From positions 124,001 to 188,000 of the forward strand of contig NZ_NIRS01000002.1 in the NCBI RefSeq assembly GCF_002934665.1: a stretch of DNA of 64,000 nucleotides. Reading direction: 5' to 3'. This stretch comes from Pseudomonas laurylsulfatiphila (GTDB lineage Bacteria; Pseudomonadota; Gammaproteobacteria; Pseudomonadales; Pseudomonadaceae). A program made the translations under genes and the position numbers. Under the pieces are notes generated by a model. That model was not told where the DNA came from, did no database searches, and saw nothing but the letters and a program-made list of their open reading frames with translations. This document shows, one piece after another, positions 24,579 to 32,389 of the stretch (position 1 is its first letter; each line of letters starts with the position of its first letter).

Positions 24579-26174
24579 ATGATTGCCGTATATAAAGCGT
24601 TATTTGGAAGGCACGCAATCACTGTATGTCTGATTGCTGCAGCGGGTTGGGCCGCATGGTTCTGTGCCGGAGGTCTGGCGGAGTCAGTCATTGCACGGAA
24701 GTTGAATAACGTTTATGCCGATCTGCGTGCGGCTCAAGTGGAGCCCAATGCGCAGATCGACAAGGTACTGGAAGCCCTCGGCGATCTTGATCGCTCAGGT
24801 CAGGAATGCTCCGTCGAGCAGTATTCACAACTGGCCGACCTGGTCAAAGACCTGCGATTTGTTGATCAAGCGGCAATCCAGTTGCCCAATGGCAAGATCT
24901 GCTCCTCCTATGGACAAGAACTCCCGTCGATACTGGCCGGTAATGAGAAGCGCAAGTTCTCCGTTGGTAAGCGAACCTATTGGGTCGATTCCGGCCACGC
25001 CGTTTCTGCAGACACCGACTTTATCATCGTGTCGGAACAGTCGATCTACGTCTGGGCAAACAAGAAGATCCTGCTCGACAACTTGAAGTTTCCCGAGGAC
25101 CTGCAACTGGACCTCATCGGCCCCGGCGGCGCAGTACCCATTGCCTCTACTGGCCTCAAGCCGCTGCAGATGCTGAAGCCGTTCCACCTTGAAGAACTGG
25201 TTACCGCGGCAGACAAGGCCCTCATCGCCTTTGCGGGCAATCGAAATGAATTGATCTCGGTCATTTCGCTTCCGTCGAGTTACCTGACAGCGCTCAAATT
25301 CAAATTATTCATTGGCCTTGTGTGCGTGTTCGCAGCGTTGCTCTTGCTCGCAAGGTGTATCCAACGGCATTACACCTCTACTGCCGTACGTCTTCGCAAA
25401 GCCCTGAAAGCCAACACACTGGGCGTTCACTATCAGCCGATCGTCAATTTGACGACAGGTTATCTGGTTGGCGCCGAATCACTTTCTCATTGGAGCGACA
25501 ATGGCACCCCCGTGCCTGCGGACGTGTTCATTGCGCAGGCGGAGAAGTCTGACCTGATCTGCAAACTGACGCGTTCGGTGATTCGACAGGTAGCGGAGGA
25601 TTACAGCACTTACCTTTGGGCGTGCAAGGATTTCTACATTACGGTCAATCTGTCCGCCCAGGATATTCAGGACCCGGACTTTCCAGATTATGTGGCCAGC
25701 GTGCTGGCAACCTACAACATGCCTGTGTCAGCCATGGCCTTTGAAATCACCGAAAGAACCATGCTCGACCAGAAGCCTGCCGCCATGCAATTGCGACGGC
25801 TTCGGGCCTGTGGTCACCGCATTGCCGTGGACGACTTCGGTATCGGCTATTCCAACCTCTCGCTCCTCGATTCAGTGCCTTTCGACATTCTGAAAATAGA
25901 TCGCTCGTTCATCGCCGGCGACAAGATCGCAGCCGAGGATGCCCTGTGGCGACACATTGCCCAGTTGGCCAGGTCGCTAAGACTCAAGGTCGTGGCCGAA
26001 GGTGTCGAGACTGCGGAGCAACTGCCGCATCTGGTCTCGGAGGGCGTTCTGTTGGCACAAGGCTGGTTGTTCTCCAAAGCGCTGCCTGCCCAGGCGTTGG
26101 CCAGGCGCTACTTTCAATGCCCGGCAAACAACCCGCCTTGCGACCCGAAAATATCAATCAATGACTTCTATTAA
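24579..26174 (+). CDS. CSS-motif EAL c-di-GMP phosphodiesterase
   Basis: 531 residues. A first transmembrane helix (about 13-30), a ~200-residue periplasmic CSS domain with the redox-sensing motif ICSSYG, a second helix (about 247-265), and a C-terminal EAL domain (280-515). EAL motifs: GAESLSHW (canonical EAL is ESL here), NLSAQDIQ, EITERTM, DDFGIGYSN, KIDRSFI and AEGVETAEQ. These metal and catalytic positions appear intact, so it should hydrolyse c-di-GMP to pGpG, probably gated by periplasmic disulphide state through DsbA/B. It lies 1.5 kb upstream of the exopolysaccharide leader, a plausible target. Confidence 0.9.
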   Translation: MIAVYKALFGRHAITVCLIAAAGWAAWFCAGGLAESVIARKLNNVYADLRAAQVEPNAQIDKVLEALGDLDRSGQECSVEQYSQLADLVKDLRFVDQAAIQLPNGKICSSYGQELPSILAGNEKRKFSVGKRTYWVDSGHAVSADTDFIIVSEQSIYVWANKKILLDNLKFPEDLQLDLIGPGGAVPIASTGLKPLQMLKPFHLEELVTAADKALIAFAGNRNELISVISLPSSYLTALKFKLFIGLVCVFAALLLLARCIQRHYTSTAVRLRKALKANTLGVHYQPIVNLTTGYLVGAESLSHWSDNGTPVPADVFIAQAEKSDLICKLTRSVIRQVAEDYSTYLWACKDFYITVNLSAQDIQDPDFPDYVASVLATYNMPVSAMAFEITERTMLDQKPAAMQLRRLRACGHRIAVDDFGIGYSNLSLLDSVPFDILKIDRSFIAGDKIAAEDALWRHIAQLARSLRLKVVAEGVETAEQLPHLVSEGVLLAQGWLFSKALPAQALARRYFQCPANNPPCDPKISINDFY

Positions 26175-26244
26175 CGCCTCATGGCCCCTCAAATGCTCGC
26201 CGAACCCTAACACCTGACAAACCTGTACAAGGACTCCACTACAC

Positions 26245-26745
26245 ATGCTACTTCGAAACCTTGGCTTCGCTTCACTGCTATCGCTGCTGTCTTTCCAGGC
26301 GCTCGCTGATGACAAAGGTTTGTATCTTGGAGCTGGCGTAAGCAACATCCAGACCGACGAATCCAAGTTGGACGACGAGGACACCAGCTACAAAGTTTAT
26401 GCAGGCTATCGCGTCAACAGCTACCTGGCCTTCGAAGGCGCCTACGTCGATCTCGGTCAATTCAAGGACAAGAACATCGATTTCGACGGCAAGTCGGTTC
26501 AGGCTGCCGCCCATGTCGGCTTTCCACTGGGTGATCGGTTGCGAGTATTCGGCAGTGTCGGTGCTCACGCCTGGGACGCCGACGGCAATGCCACCGACGA
26601 CGATACCGGGGTTGACCTGACCTACGGCGTCGGCGTGGAGCTCGATGTCTTTCGCAACATCGGCCTGCGCGCTGAATACGAAATTCTGGAGGTCGGAGAG
26701 ATCGACCTGAATCAGACAACTGCATCTGCCTATATACTTTTTTAA
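26245..26745 (+). CDS. Outer-membrane beta-barrel, OmpA/OmpX type
   Basis: 166 residues. The signal peptide ends at FQALA/DD. The mature part has eight-strand-like alternation (YLGAGVSNIQ, YKVYAGYRVNSYLAFEGAYVDLG, AHVGFPLG, YGVGVELDVFRNIGLRAEYEIL) and a terminal phenylalanine (YILF), which is the outer-membrane insertion signal. It matches small porin/OmpA N-domain-like barrels. A truncated relative is at 22885-23217. It is the last gene before the exopolysaccharide leader. Confidence 0.85.
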   Translation: MLLRNLGFASLLSLLSFQALADDKGLYLGAGVSNIQTDESKLDDEDTSYKVYAGYRVNSYLAFEGAYVDLGQFKDKNIDFDGKSVQAAAHVGFPLGDRLRVFGSVGAHAWDADGNATDDDTGVDLTYGVGVELDVFRNIGLRAEYEILEVGEIDLNQTTASAYILF

Positions 26746-26757
26746 CACCGCTGCAAC

Positions 26758-26780
26758 TGAGCGACCTTGCCGGTCGCTCA
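26758..26780 (+). terminator. Stem-loop after the outer-membrane barrel gene
   Basis: TGAGCGACC/GGTCGCTCA form a perfect 9-bp stem with a 5-base loop, 12 bp after the stop. There is no U tract, so factor-independent termination is uncertain. Confidence 0.45.
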
Positions 26781-27223
26781 ACGCACTCTGCGCGACGCTC
26801 GTCCCCCACCCAGCCTGGCCCCGCTATTACTTCGCACACTCTGCGGCTGAAAATGTATCAAGACTCTTGTAACTACAGCGTGTAAAGAAATAGCGACACA
26901 CCCAAGTTCTGACGCTTTTCAAAGAGCCATCGAACAGCAACCCCCTCTGAACAAATGAAACATTATGGGGCTCTTATGCAACCCACTCATAAGCCATGCA
27001 CCAATAATGCTCCAAACGTGCGAAAAAATATCATTCGCAACGAGCAATCACTAACAAATACACTACCCCCTCTCAACTAAGTTATGAACTCCCCTCCCGG
27101 TGACCCTCAATGCCAGCGAAAGTTTAATTTTTCCGACAGAATTCAATTTACCTATAAAAACAATCAATTAGGATCAGCTTATTCAAAAACAGATAAAAGG
27201 TATGCTTTTTGACTTCTTATGTT

Positions 27224-27252
27224 TTGACAGACCGATTAGAGAGGCCGATAAC
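27224..27252 (+). promoter_or_regulatory. Candidate sigma70 promoter of the exopolysaccharide operon
   Basis: TTGACA at 27224-27229, a 17-bp spacer, GATAAC at 27247-27252. It would start transcription near 27260, giving a leader of about 390 nt before the RfaH-like gene. Confidence 0.55.
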
Positions 27253-27360
27253 TATATACCGACCCATATGGATACTTCGTGAGTGCAGCAGTACTAAATA
27301 TCCGAAGAGTCCGGGCAACACGTGAATCACCTTTGTATACAGGACGCCAAGTGCGGACCG

Positions 27361-27371
27361 TGCGGTAGCTT
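27361..27371 (+). promoter_or_regulatory. ops-like element (RfaH recruitment site)
   Basis: TGCGGTAGCTT differs at only one base from the ops core GGCGGTAGNNT that recruits RfaH to paused RNA polymerase. It lies about 100 nt into the predicted leader, and the first gene encodes an RfaH-like protein. Confidence 0.55.
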
Positions 27372-27445
27372 TGAGCCAGTGAAAGTTGCAGGGTTCTTAT
27401 TCCACACACGACCCTACATACACCCCCGCCGAACTGCCTCACACT

Positions 27446-27505
27446 TGAAACACATATACGCTCATTTCTGAAACACATATACGCTCACTTGTGAAACACA
27501 TAAAG
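27446..27505 (+). repeat. Three direct repeats, 23-bp period
   Basis: TGAAACACATATACGCTCA starts at 27446 and 27469, and a shortened TGAAACACATAAAG at 27492. The period is about two helical turns. Confidence 0.85.
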
Positions 27506-27650
27506 CCCCCAATAAAAAACATGATGTTTTTGGTATTAATTCTTAAAAGGCCGGATAGGCCTACTACCTACTAGCCAGCACGACGGAGTCTCCTCCCCTC
27601 TTCTCGGGTCTGCCGTGCTCAAGACCAAGCTATGTACGGAGTTCTCCAGA

Positions 27651-28169
27651 ATGCTGACTAATAGCCCCAACGGCGCTCATTGGTATCTGCTGCAATGCAA
27701 ACCCCGTCAGGACGAAAGAGCCCAGCTCAACCTGTTGCAACAGGACTACGTCACGTTTCGCCCTCAACACGTGAGTGAACGCCTGGTTCGCGGCAAGCGC
27801 CACCGGATGCTGGAGTCCCTGTTTCCAGGGTACCTCTTCATACAGCTAAGTCCCCGTGATCACTGGGCACCCATACGCTCTACTCGCGGCGTCAGCCGTA
27901 TCGTTGAATTCAACCATGTCCCCGCAGAGGTGTCCGACGAGATCATCGAGCATTTGCGCGTGCGCAGCATTCAATCGCTGGATCAATTGCAAACCTGCAA
28001 GACAATCGAGCCCGGGGAAATGCTGCAAATCGTCCACGGCCCGCTGGCGCCGCTCGAAGGCGTGTTCCTGTCTATGCTCGGCGCCGAACGGGTCATGCTC
28101 CTGCTACAGTTCCTGAACCGGCAGCAGCACGTCTGCGTGCCGCTCAGCTATCTCGAGCGCCAACGTTAG
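27651..28169 (+). CDS. RfaH/NusG-like transcription antiterminator
   Basis: 172 residues of the NusG superfamily. The NGN domain carries HWYLLQCKPRQDERAQLNL and LFPGYLFIQLSP; a KOW-like C-terminal portion follows from about residue 115. These match specialised NusG paralogues (RfaH, LoaP) that carry RNA polymerase through long operons. The start is the ATG at 27651, nine bases after GGAG. It is the first gene of the exopolysaccharide operon, and an ops-like element lies in its leader. Autogenous antitermination of its own operon is the natural inference. Confidence 0.88.
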   Translation: MLTNSPNGAHWYLLQCKPRQDERAQLNLLQQDYVTFRPQHVSERLVRGKRHRMLESLFPGYLFIQLSPRDHWAPIRSTRGVSRIVEFNHVPAEVSDEIIEHLRVRSIQSLDQLQTCKTIEPGEMLQIVHGPLAPLEGVFLSMLGAERVMLLLQFLNRQQHVCVPLSYLERQR

Positions 28170-28221
28170 CAACGACAAAACCAACAACAGCCTGGCTTGT
28201 TTACTTTTCGGGAAAAACGAT

Positions 28222-29382
28222 ATGCCCCTCAAGTCGCATTGCCCTTTTGCTCTGTTCCTGGCCTCCCTGTATCCCGGCATTGCCTGGAGTATTGTCCCGC
28301 AATCCATTGATGTTTACGGATTCCAGTTCATCCCCACTTTCGGCTTGACGGAAAGTTACGACGACAACATTCGGGAGGTCGAGCACAACGCTCAGTCCTC
28401 GATGGTGACCAGAATTGCGCCCTCCTTCGAACTCAAGGCTGAAGACCGCAACAGCGCCACCCGCATCATCTGGCAACCGACACGCTACATTTATCATTCG
28501 GAGTCCGATGCATCGAGCACCTCGCAGCGCCTGCGGGCCGACAGCATCATGGAATTCACCGACCGCCACCGCCTGAAGCTCGAGGCCGAGTACCGCAAGT
28601 TCGAGCGTACGACCGATACCGCCGTCGAAGGCGTCAACGACAAGATCAATAACAAACGCGTGGGGGGCGTCTATACGTACGGCGCCAAAAGCGCCGCCAA
28701 CCAGATAGACGTCGGCGCCAACTACGCGCAACTGCGCTACGACAATGCCGACGGCGTCAACGACGACAAAGAACGCAACACCACCGGTTTGACCACGACC
28801 TGGTATCACCGCATCGGCAGCAAGACCCGTGGCTTGCTGGAATACGACCACACCCGTTTCGACTACTTGCAGTCCAACAGCCCGCGCAGCAGTAAATCCG
28901 ACGCGCTGCTGGCCGGTGCAGAGTGGGACATCACAGCACGCACGACCGGCAAGGTCCGTATCGGTTATGAGCGCAAGAACTTCGATGAAAGCACGTCCAA
29001 GGACCTGGACAACCCGACCTGGCAAATCGATCTGCAGTGGAAACCCCGCACCTACTCGACCTTCACTTTCCTCGCCCGCCAGGCCCTGGCCGAAGGTGAC
29101 GATGGTTCGGACGCCGTCAAGGCAACCTTCACCCAGATTGGCTGGCGCCACGGCTGGACCGAACGGATCACCACCGTCGCGCAGGCCGGTTACGGGCACA
29201 AAGTCTACGAGGGTGAAAACCGCACCGACAAGCTTCAAGAATACAACCTTGCGGTGATCTACCAGATGCGTCGCTGGCTGGACATCGAGCTGGGTTATCG
29301 ATTGCGCGATAACAACTCCGATGCCGACAACGAAAGCTTCTTGCGCAATGTGTTTCAACTCGGTTTCAACGTCAGCCTGTAG
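28222..29382 (+). CDS. Exopolysaccharide-locus outer-membrane barrel (BBP2 type)
   Basis: 386 residues with a signal peptide (SLYPGIAWSIVPQ region) and a long series of amphipathic beta strands ending in FQLGFNVSL, typical of putative beta-barrel porin 2 proteins found at many Wzx/Wzy exopolysaccharide loci (such as VpsM-like proteins). It probably assists polymer exit or is an outer-membrane partner of the Wza-like protein encoded next. It lies 52 bp after the RfaH-like gene. Confidence 0.8.
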   Translation: MPLKSHCPFALFLASLYPGIAWSIVPQSIDVYGFQFIPTFGLTESYDDNIREVEHNAQSSMVTRIAPSFELKAEDRNSATRIIWQPTRYIYHSESDASSTSQRLRADSIMEFTDRHRLKLEAEYRKFERTTDTAVEGVNDKINNKRVGGVYTYGAKSAANQIDVGANYAQLRYDNADGVNDDKERNTTGLTTTWYHRIGSKTRGLLEYDHTRFDYLQSNSPRSSKSDALLAGAEWDITARTTGKVRIGYERKNFDESTSKDLDNPTWQIDLQWKPRTYSTFTFLARQALAEGDDGSDAVKATFTQIGWRHGWTERITTVAQAGYGHKVYEGENRTDKLQEYNLAVIYQMRRWLDIELGYRLRDNNSDADNESFLRNVFQLGFNVSL

Positions 29383-29394
29383 GAGGACATGCAT

Positions 29395-29928
29395 ATGAAC
29401 CCGCGCCTGTTTGGTTTGTTGTTATGGCTGTTGCTCGCTCCCCTCTCCTATGCAGCAGACCCCATCACCGATTACAAACTGGCCGCCGGTGATGTGTTGC
29501 GCATCACCGTGTTCGGGGAGCCCGAATTGAGCATCAAGAAAGTCCGACTCAATGATGCGGGGACGTTTTCCTACCCGTTCCTGGGTGAAATCGTCGCCAA
29601 GGGCCTGACCCCGAACCAGGTTGAGAGAAAGATCGTCGACGGGCTCAAACAAGGCTACCTGATCGACCCGAAAGTCAGCATCAGCCAGATCGAATACCGC
29701 CCGTTCTACATCAATGGCGAAGTGCAGAAGCCCGGCAGCTACGCCTTCGTGCCCGGCCTGACCCTGGAAAAAGCCATTGCCCTGGGCGGCGGCCTGACCG
29801 AACGCGCCTCGATGAAACGCGTGACCATCCTGCGCGGCGACGGCGGTCCACCGCTCGAAGACAACATTTCCAGGACCACCGTTATATCCCCCGGTGACAC
29901 CATTTCCATTGCACAAGGCTTTTTCTAA
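29395..29928 (+). CDS. Polysaccharide export protein, Wza family
   Basis: 177 residues. The signal peptide ends at SYAAD, with no lipobox cysteine, unlike classical Wza. The Poly_export domain (YKLAAGDVLRITVFGEPELS, then LGEIVAKGLTPNQVERKIVDGL) is followed by one SLBB domain (FYINGEVQKPGSYAFVPGLT). It is shorter than full Wza (about 380 residues), so it is the short periplasmic type that works with a separate outer-membrane barrel, likely the preceding gene product. The start is the ATG at 29395 after AGGAGG. Confidence 0.9.
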   Translation: MNPRLFGLLLWLLLAPLSYAADPITDYKLAAGDVLRITVFGEPELSIKKVRLNDAGTFSYPFLGEIVAKGLTPNQVERKIVDGLKQGYLIDPKVSISQIEYRPFYINGEVQKPGSYAFVPGLTLEKAIALGGGLTERASMKRVTILRGDGGPPLEDNISRTTVISPGDTISIAQGFF

Positions 29929-29930
29929 TC

Positions 29931-32246
29931 ATGGACAACAGCCCTAGCACCTACGTCGAACGTCCGCTCCAGGCGCATCTGCATCCGCAGCACAGCGAAG
30001 AGTCGGACACCATTGATCTGCTCAAACTGTGGAGAGTCATCTGGTACGCCAAATGGAACATCGCCTGGTTTGTGGTGCTTTGTTGCGCCCTTGCGGTGGC
30101 GGTATTGTCCTTCATCACGCCCCAGTACCTGGGCAGCACCACGCTGCTGATCAAGGAAAAGACCCCACCGGTGCTGACCTTCCAGCAAGTCTCCGACTCC
30201 GGCGCATCGACAACCACAGACTATCTGCAAACCCAGCAAGCGCTCCTGCAATCGCGGGATCTGGCGGAACGGGTCGTGAAGAAACTCAGTCTCACCACCC
30301 ACCCGGTTACCGATCCGCGCCAGCAAACGCAAGCCTGGTTCAAGCCTCGTCAATGGTTGAGCGATCTCAATGCCGGTCAATGGCTGCCCTGGCTGGCCTA
30401 TTTGCCCCCGGAGAAACCCGCGCCCACGGAACAGGACATATTCAATGACGTCACGCAGAACCTCATGCTGCACACCACCGTCAAATTTGTCGGCAAGAGC
30501 CAACTGATCGAAATTGCCGTCGAGTTACCCGACCCTGATCTCGCGGCGGCGGCCGCCAACGCGCTGGCCCTGGGTTACATCGACAGCCAGCTCGACACCA
30601 GCCTGAAGTCATCGCAAACCACCACCAACTGGATGAACACTCGCCTGGTCGAGTTACGCAGCAACTTGCGCGCCGCCGAGGACAAACTGCAAGCTTATCG
30701 GGAAGAGCAAGGCCTGGTGGACGTCGACGGCGTGGCAACGATCAGCGCCAACGAGCTGCAAATGACCGGAAACCGCATGATCGATGCACGGCGCAATCGC
30801 GCGGAAGCCGAAAGCCAGTTCCGCCAGGCCCAGTCGCTGAGCAACGGCGACATGAGTCGGTTGTCCAGTGTGCCGGCGGTATTGAGCAACCCGTTGATCC
30901 AGCAGTTTCAGGCGGAGGTGGCCAAGGCCCAAGCCAAGGTCGAGGAGCTTTCCGGACGATATGGTTCCAAACACCCGGCGTTGATCTCCGCTCAATCGGA
31001 GTTGCGTACGGCGCAAACCAGCTTGCGCCTGCAAGTGCAGCAAGTGGTGGCCGGCATCGAGCGACAGTATCAACTGGCGGTGGCCAGCGAAGGTGCCCTG
31101 CAGAAATCCTTCAACACCAACAAGGCGCAGATCCAGAACATTTCACGTAAAGAATTCCAGCTGCGCGAGTACCAACGGGAAGTCGACAGCTCCCGTGCAC
31201 TGTACGAAACGTTCGTGACTCGCTTGAAGGAAACCTCCGCCACCTCCGACATGGACTCTGCCAAGGCCCGCGTCGTCGATCCGGCGATCACCCCGGTGGA
31301 ACCCAGCAAGCCGCATAAAACCCTGATTGTGGCGATTGTCGCGGTGGTTGCGTCGATCATCGGCGTCGCGCTGGCCTTCCTGTTCGAAACCCTGAGCAAT
31401 ACCTTCAGGACCGACGAAAGCATCGAAAGCATTCTCAACGTGCCGTTGCTGAGCGTGGTGCCGCTGGTCATGAAAAAAAGTCGCCGGCAACTGGCGCGGC
31501 TGTTCGAAGACAACGACAACCCGCGGTTCTCTGAAACCATTCGCAATCTGCGAACCTGGCTGATGCTGCAAAGTACCGAGGCGCCTTCGCAGGTGGTGCT
31601 GGTCACCTCGACCGTACCGGGAGAGGGCAAAAGCACCATCGCCAATAACCTCGCCTCCTCGCTGGCCCCACTGGAGCGGGTGCTGTTGATCGATGCCGAT
31701 CTGCGCCAGCCGACCTTGTCGCTGAACTTCGACTTTCCGCCGGACAGCCCGGGTTTCGCCAACGTGATCGCCGGGACCGCCCGTCTCGAAGACTGCATTC
31801 GTACCGTGGGCAATCTCGACATGCTGCCGGCCGGGAGTGTCTCACCGCCCGCGCTGGACCTGTTCGACACCCCTCGCCTGCCTTCGCCGAACGATCCGCT
31901 CGACACGCTGCGCCAGCCACCCGCGCAGGATCTGCTCAGTTCGCCGCGGGTGGCACGCATGCTTGACGTGCTCAAGTCGCGCTACCGGCACATCGTCATC
32001 GATTCTCCACCCGCCGAGATGGTCAGTGATGCGCTATTGCTGGCCAAGCATTCCGATGCAGTGATCTATGTGGTGAAAGCCCAGAGCACGCCGATCGACC
32101 AGGTGCAAAAAAGCCTGGCGATGCTGCAACAGAACCATGCGCCGGTGTTTGGCGTGGTGCTCAACCAGGTCGACCTGCGCAAGGCGCGCAAGTACGGCAA
32201 CAGCCACTCCAGATCCTTCTACGACTATGACTTCGCTCCCCGGTAA
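29931..32246 (+). CDS. Wzc-type polysaccharide copolymerase and BY-kinase
   Basis: 771 residues. Wzz domain with an N-terminal helix (about 42-62), a GNVR/coiled-coil periplasmic region, a second helix (about 463-484), and a C-terminal bacterial tyrosine kinase. Walker A is VPGEGKST (K567), A' is LLIDADLRQP, and Walker B is HIVIDSPPA. The tyrosine tail is short (Y-x9-YDYD), so autophosphorylation sites are few. A Pro/Leu-rich insert of about 25 residues (around LDLFDTPRLPSPNDP) splits the usual LPAG-to-LLSSPR segment. It controls chain length and export. Confidence 0.93.
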   Translation: MDNSPSTYVERPLQAHLHPQHSEESDTIDLLKLWRVIWYAKWNIAWFVVLCCALAVAVLSFITPQYLGSTTLLIKEKTPPVLTFQQVSDSGASTTTDYLQTQQALLQSRDLAERVVKKLSLTTHPVTDPRQQTQAWFKPRQWLSDLNAGQWLPWLAYLPPEKPAPTEQDIFNDVTQNLMLHTTVKFVGKSQLIEIAVELPDPDLAAAAANALALGYIDSQLDTSLKSSQTTTNWMNTRLVELRSNLRAAEDKLQAYREEQGLVDVDGVATISANELQMTGNRMIDARRNRAEAESQFRQAQSLSNGDMSRLSSVPAVLSNPLIQQFQAEVAKAQAKVEELSGRYGSKHPALISAQSELRTAQTSLRLQVQQVVAGIERQYQLAVASEGALQKSFNTNKAQIQNISRKEFQLREYQREVDSSRALYETFVTRLKETSATSDMDSAKARVVDPAITPVEPSKPHKTLIVAIVAVVASIIGVALAFLFETLSNTFRTDESIESILNVPLLSVVPLVMKKSRRQLARLFEDNDNPRFSETIRNLRTWLMLQSTEAPSQVVLVTSTVPGEGKSTIANNLASSLAPLERVLLIDADLRQPTLSLNFDFPPDSPGFANVIAGTARLEDCIRTVGNLDMLPAGSVSPPALDLFDTPRLPSPNDPLDTLRQPPAQDLLSSPRVARMLDVLKSRYRHIVIDSPPAEMVSDALLLAKHSDAVIYVVKAQSTPIDQVQKSLAMLQQNHAPVFGVVLNQVDLRKARKYGNSHSRSFYDYDFAPR

Positions 32247-32389
32247 CCAGCCCCGGTAGCTCCCCCCAAATCTCCTCCGATAACAACGGGCAGCAGCCCT
32301 GGCTGCGCTAACTCATCACCCGTGTGCGCATTGAAGCCGGGCCGTCCGATACGGCTTGGAATGACTCCCCATGCCTGGAGATTGAGCCC

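Larger units (their letters stand above)
26781..27650. other. AT-rich intergenic region and leader of the exopolysaccharide operon
   Basis: About 870 bp without a supported gene, clearly more AT-rich than its flanks. It contains the promoter at 27224, the ops-like element at 27361, three 23-bp direct repeats at 27446, and a stem (AGGCCGGATAGGCCT at about 27550). Its first half shows no recognised element. Confidence 0.7.

Noticed and set aside
27236..27478. 80-residue minus-strand frame in the exopolysaccharide leader
   Set aside because: No ribosome-binding site, and it covers the ops-like element and the direct repeats.
28201..29394. 397-residue antisense frame
   Set aside because: It is the mirror of the outer-membrane barrel gene, a frequent artefact in GC-rich DNA.
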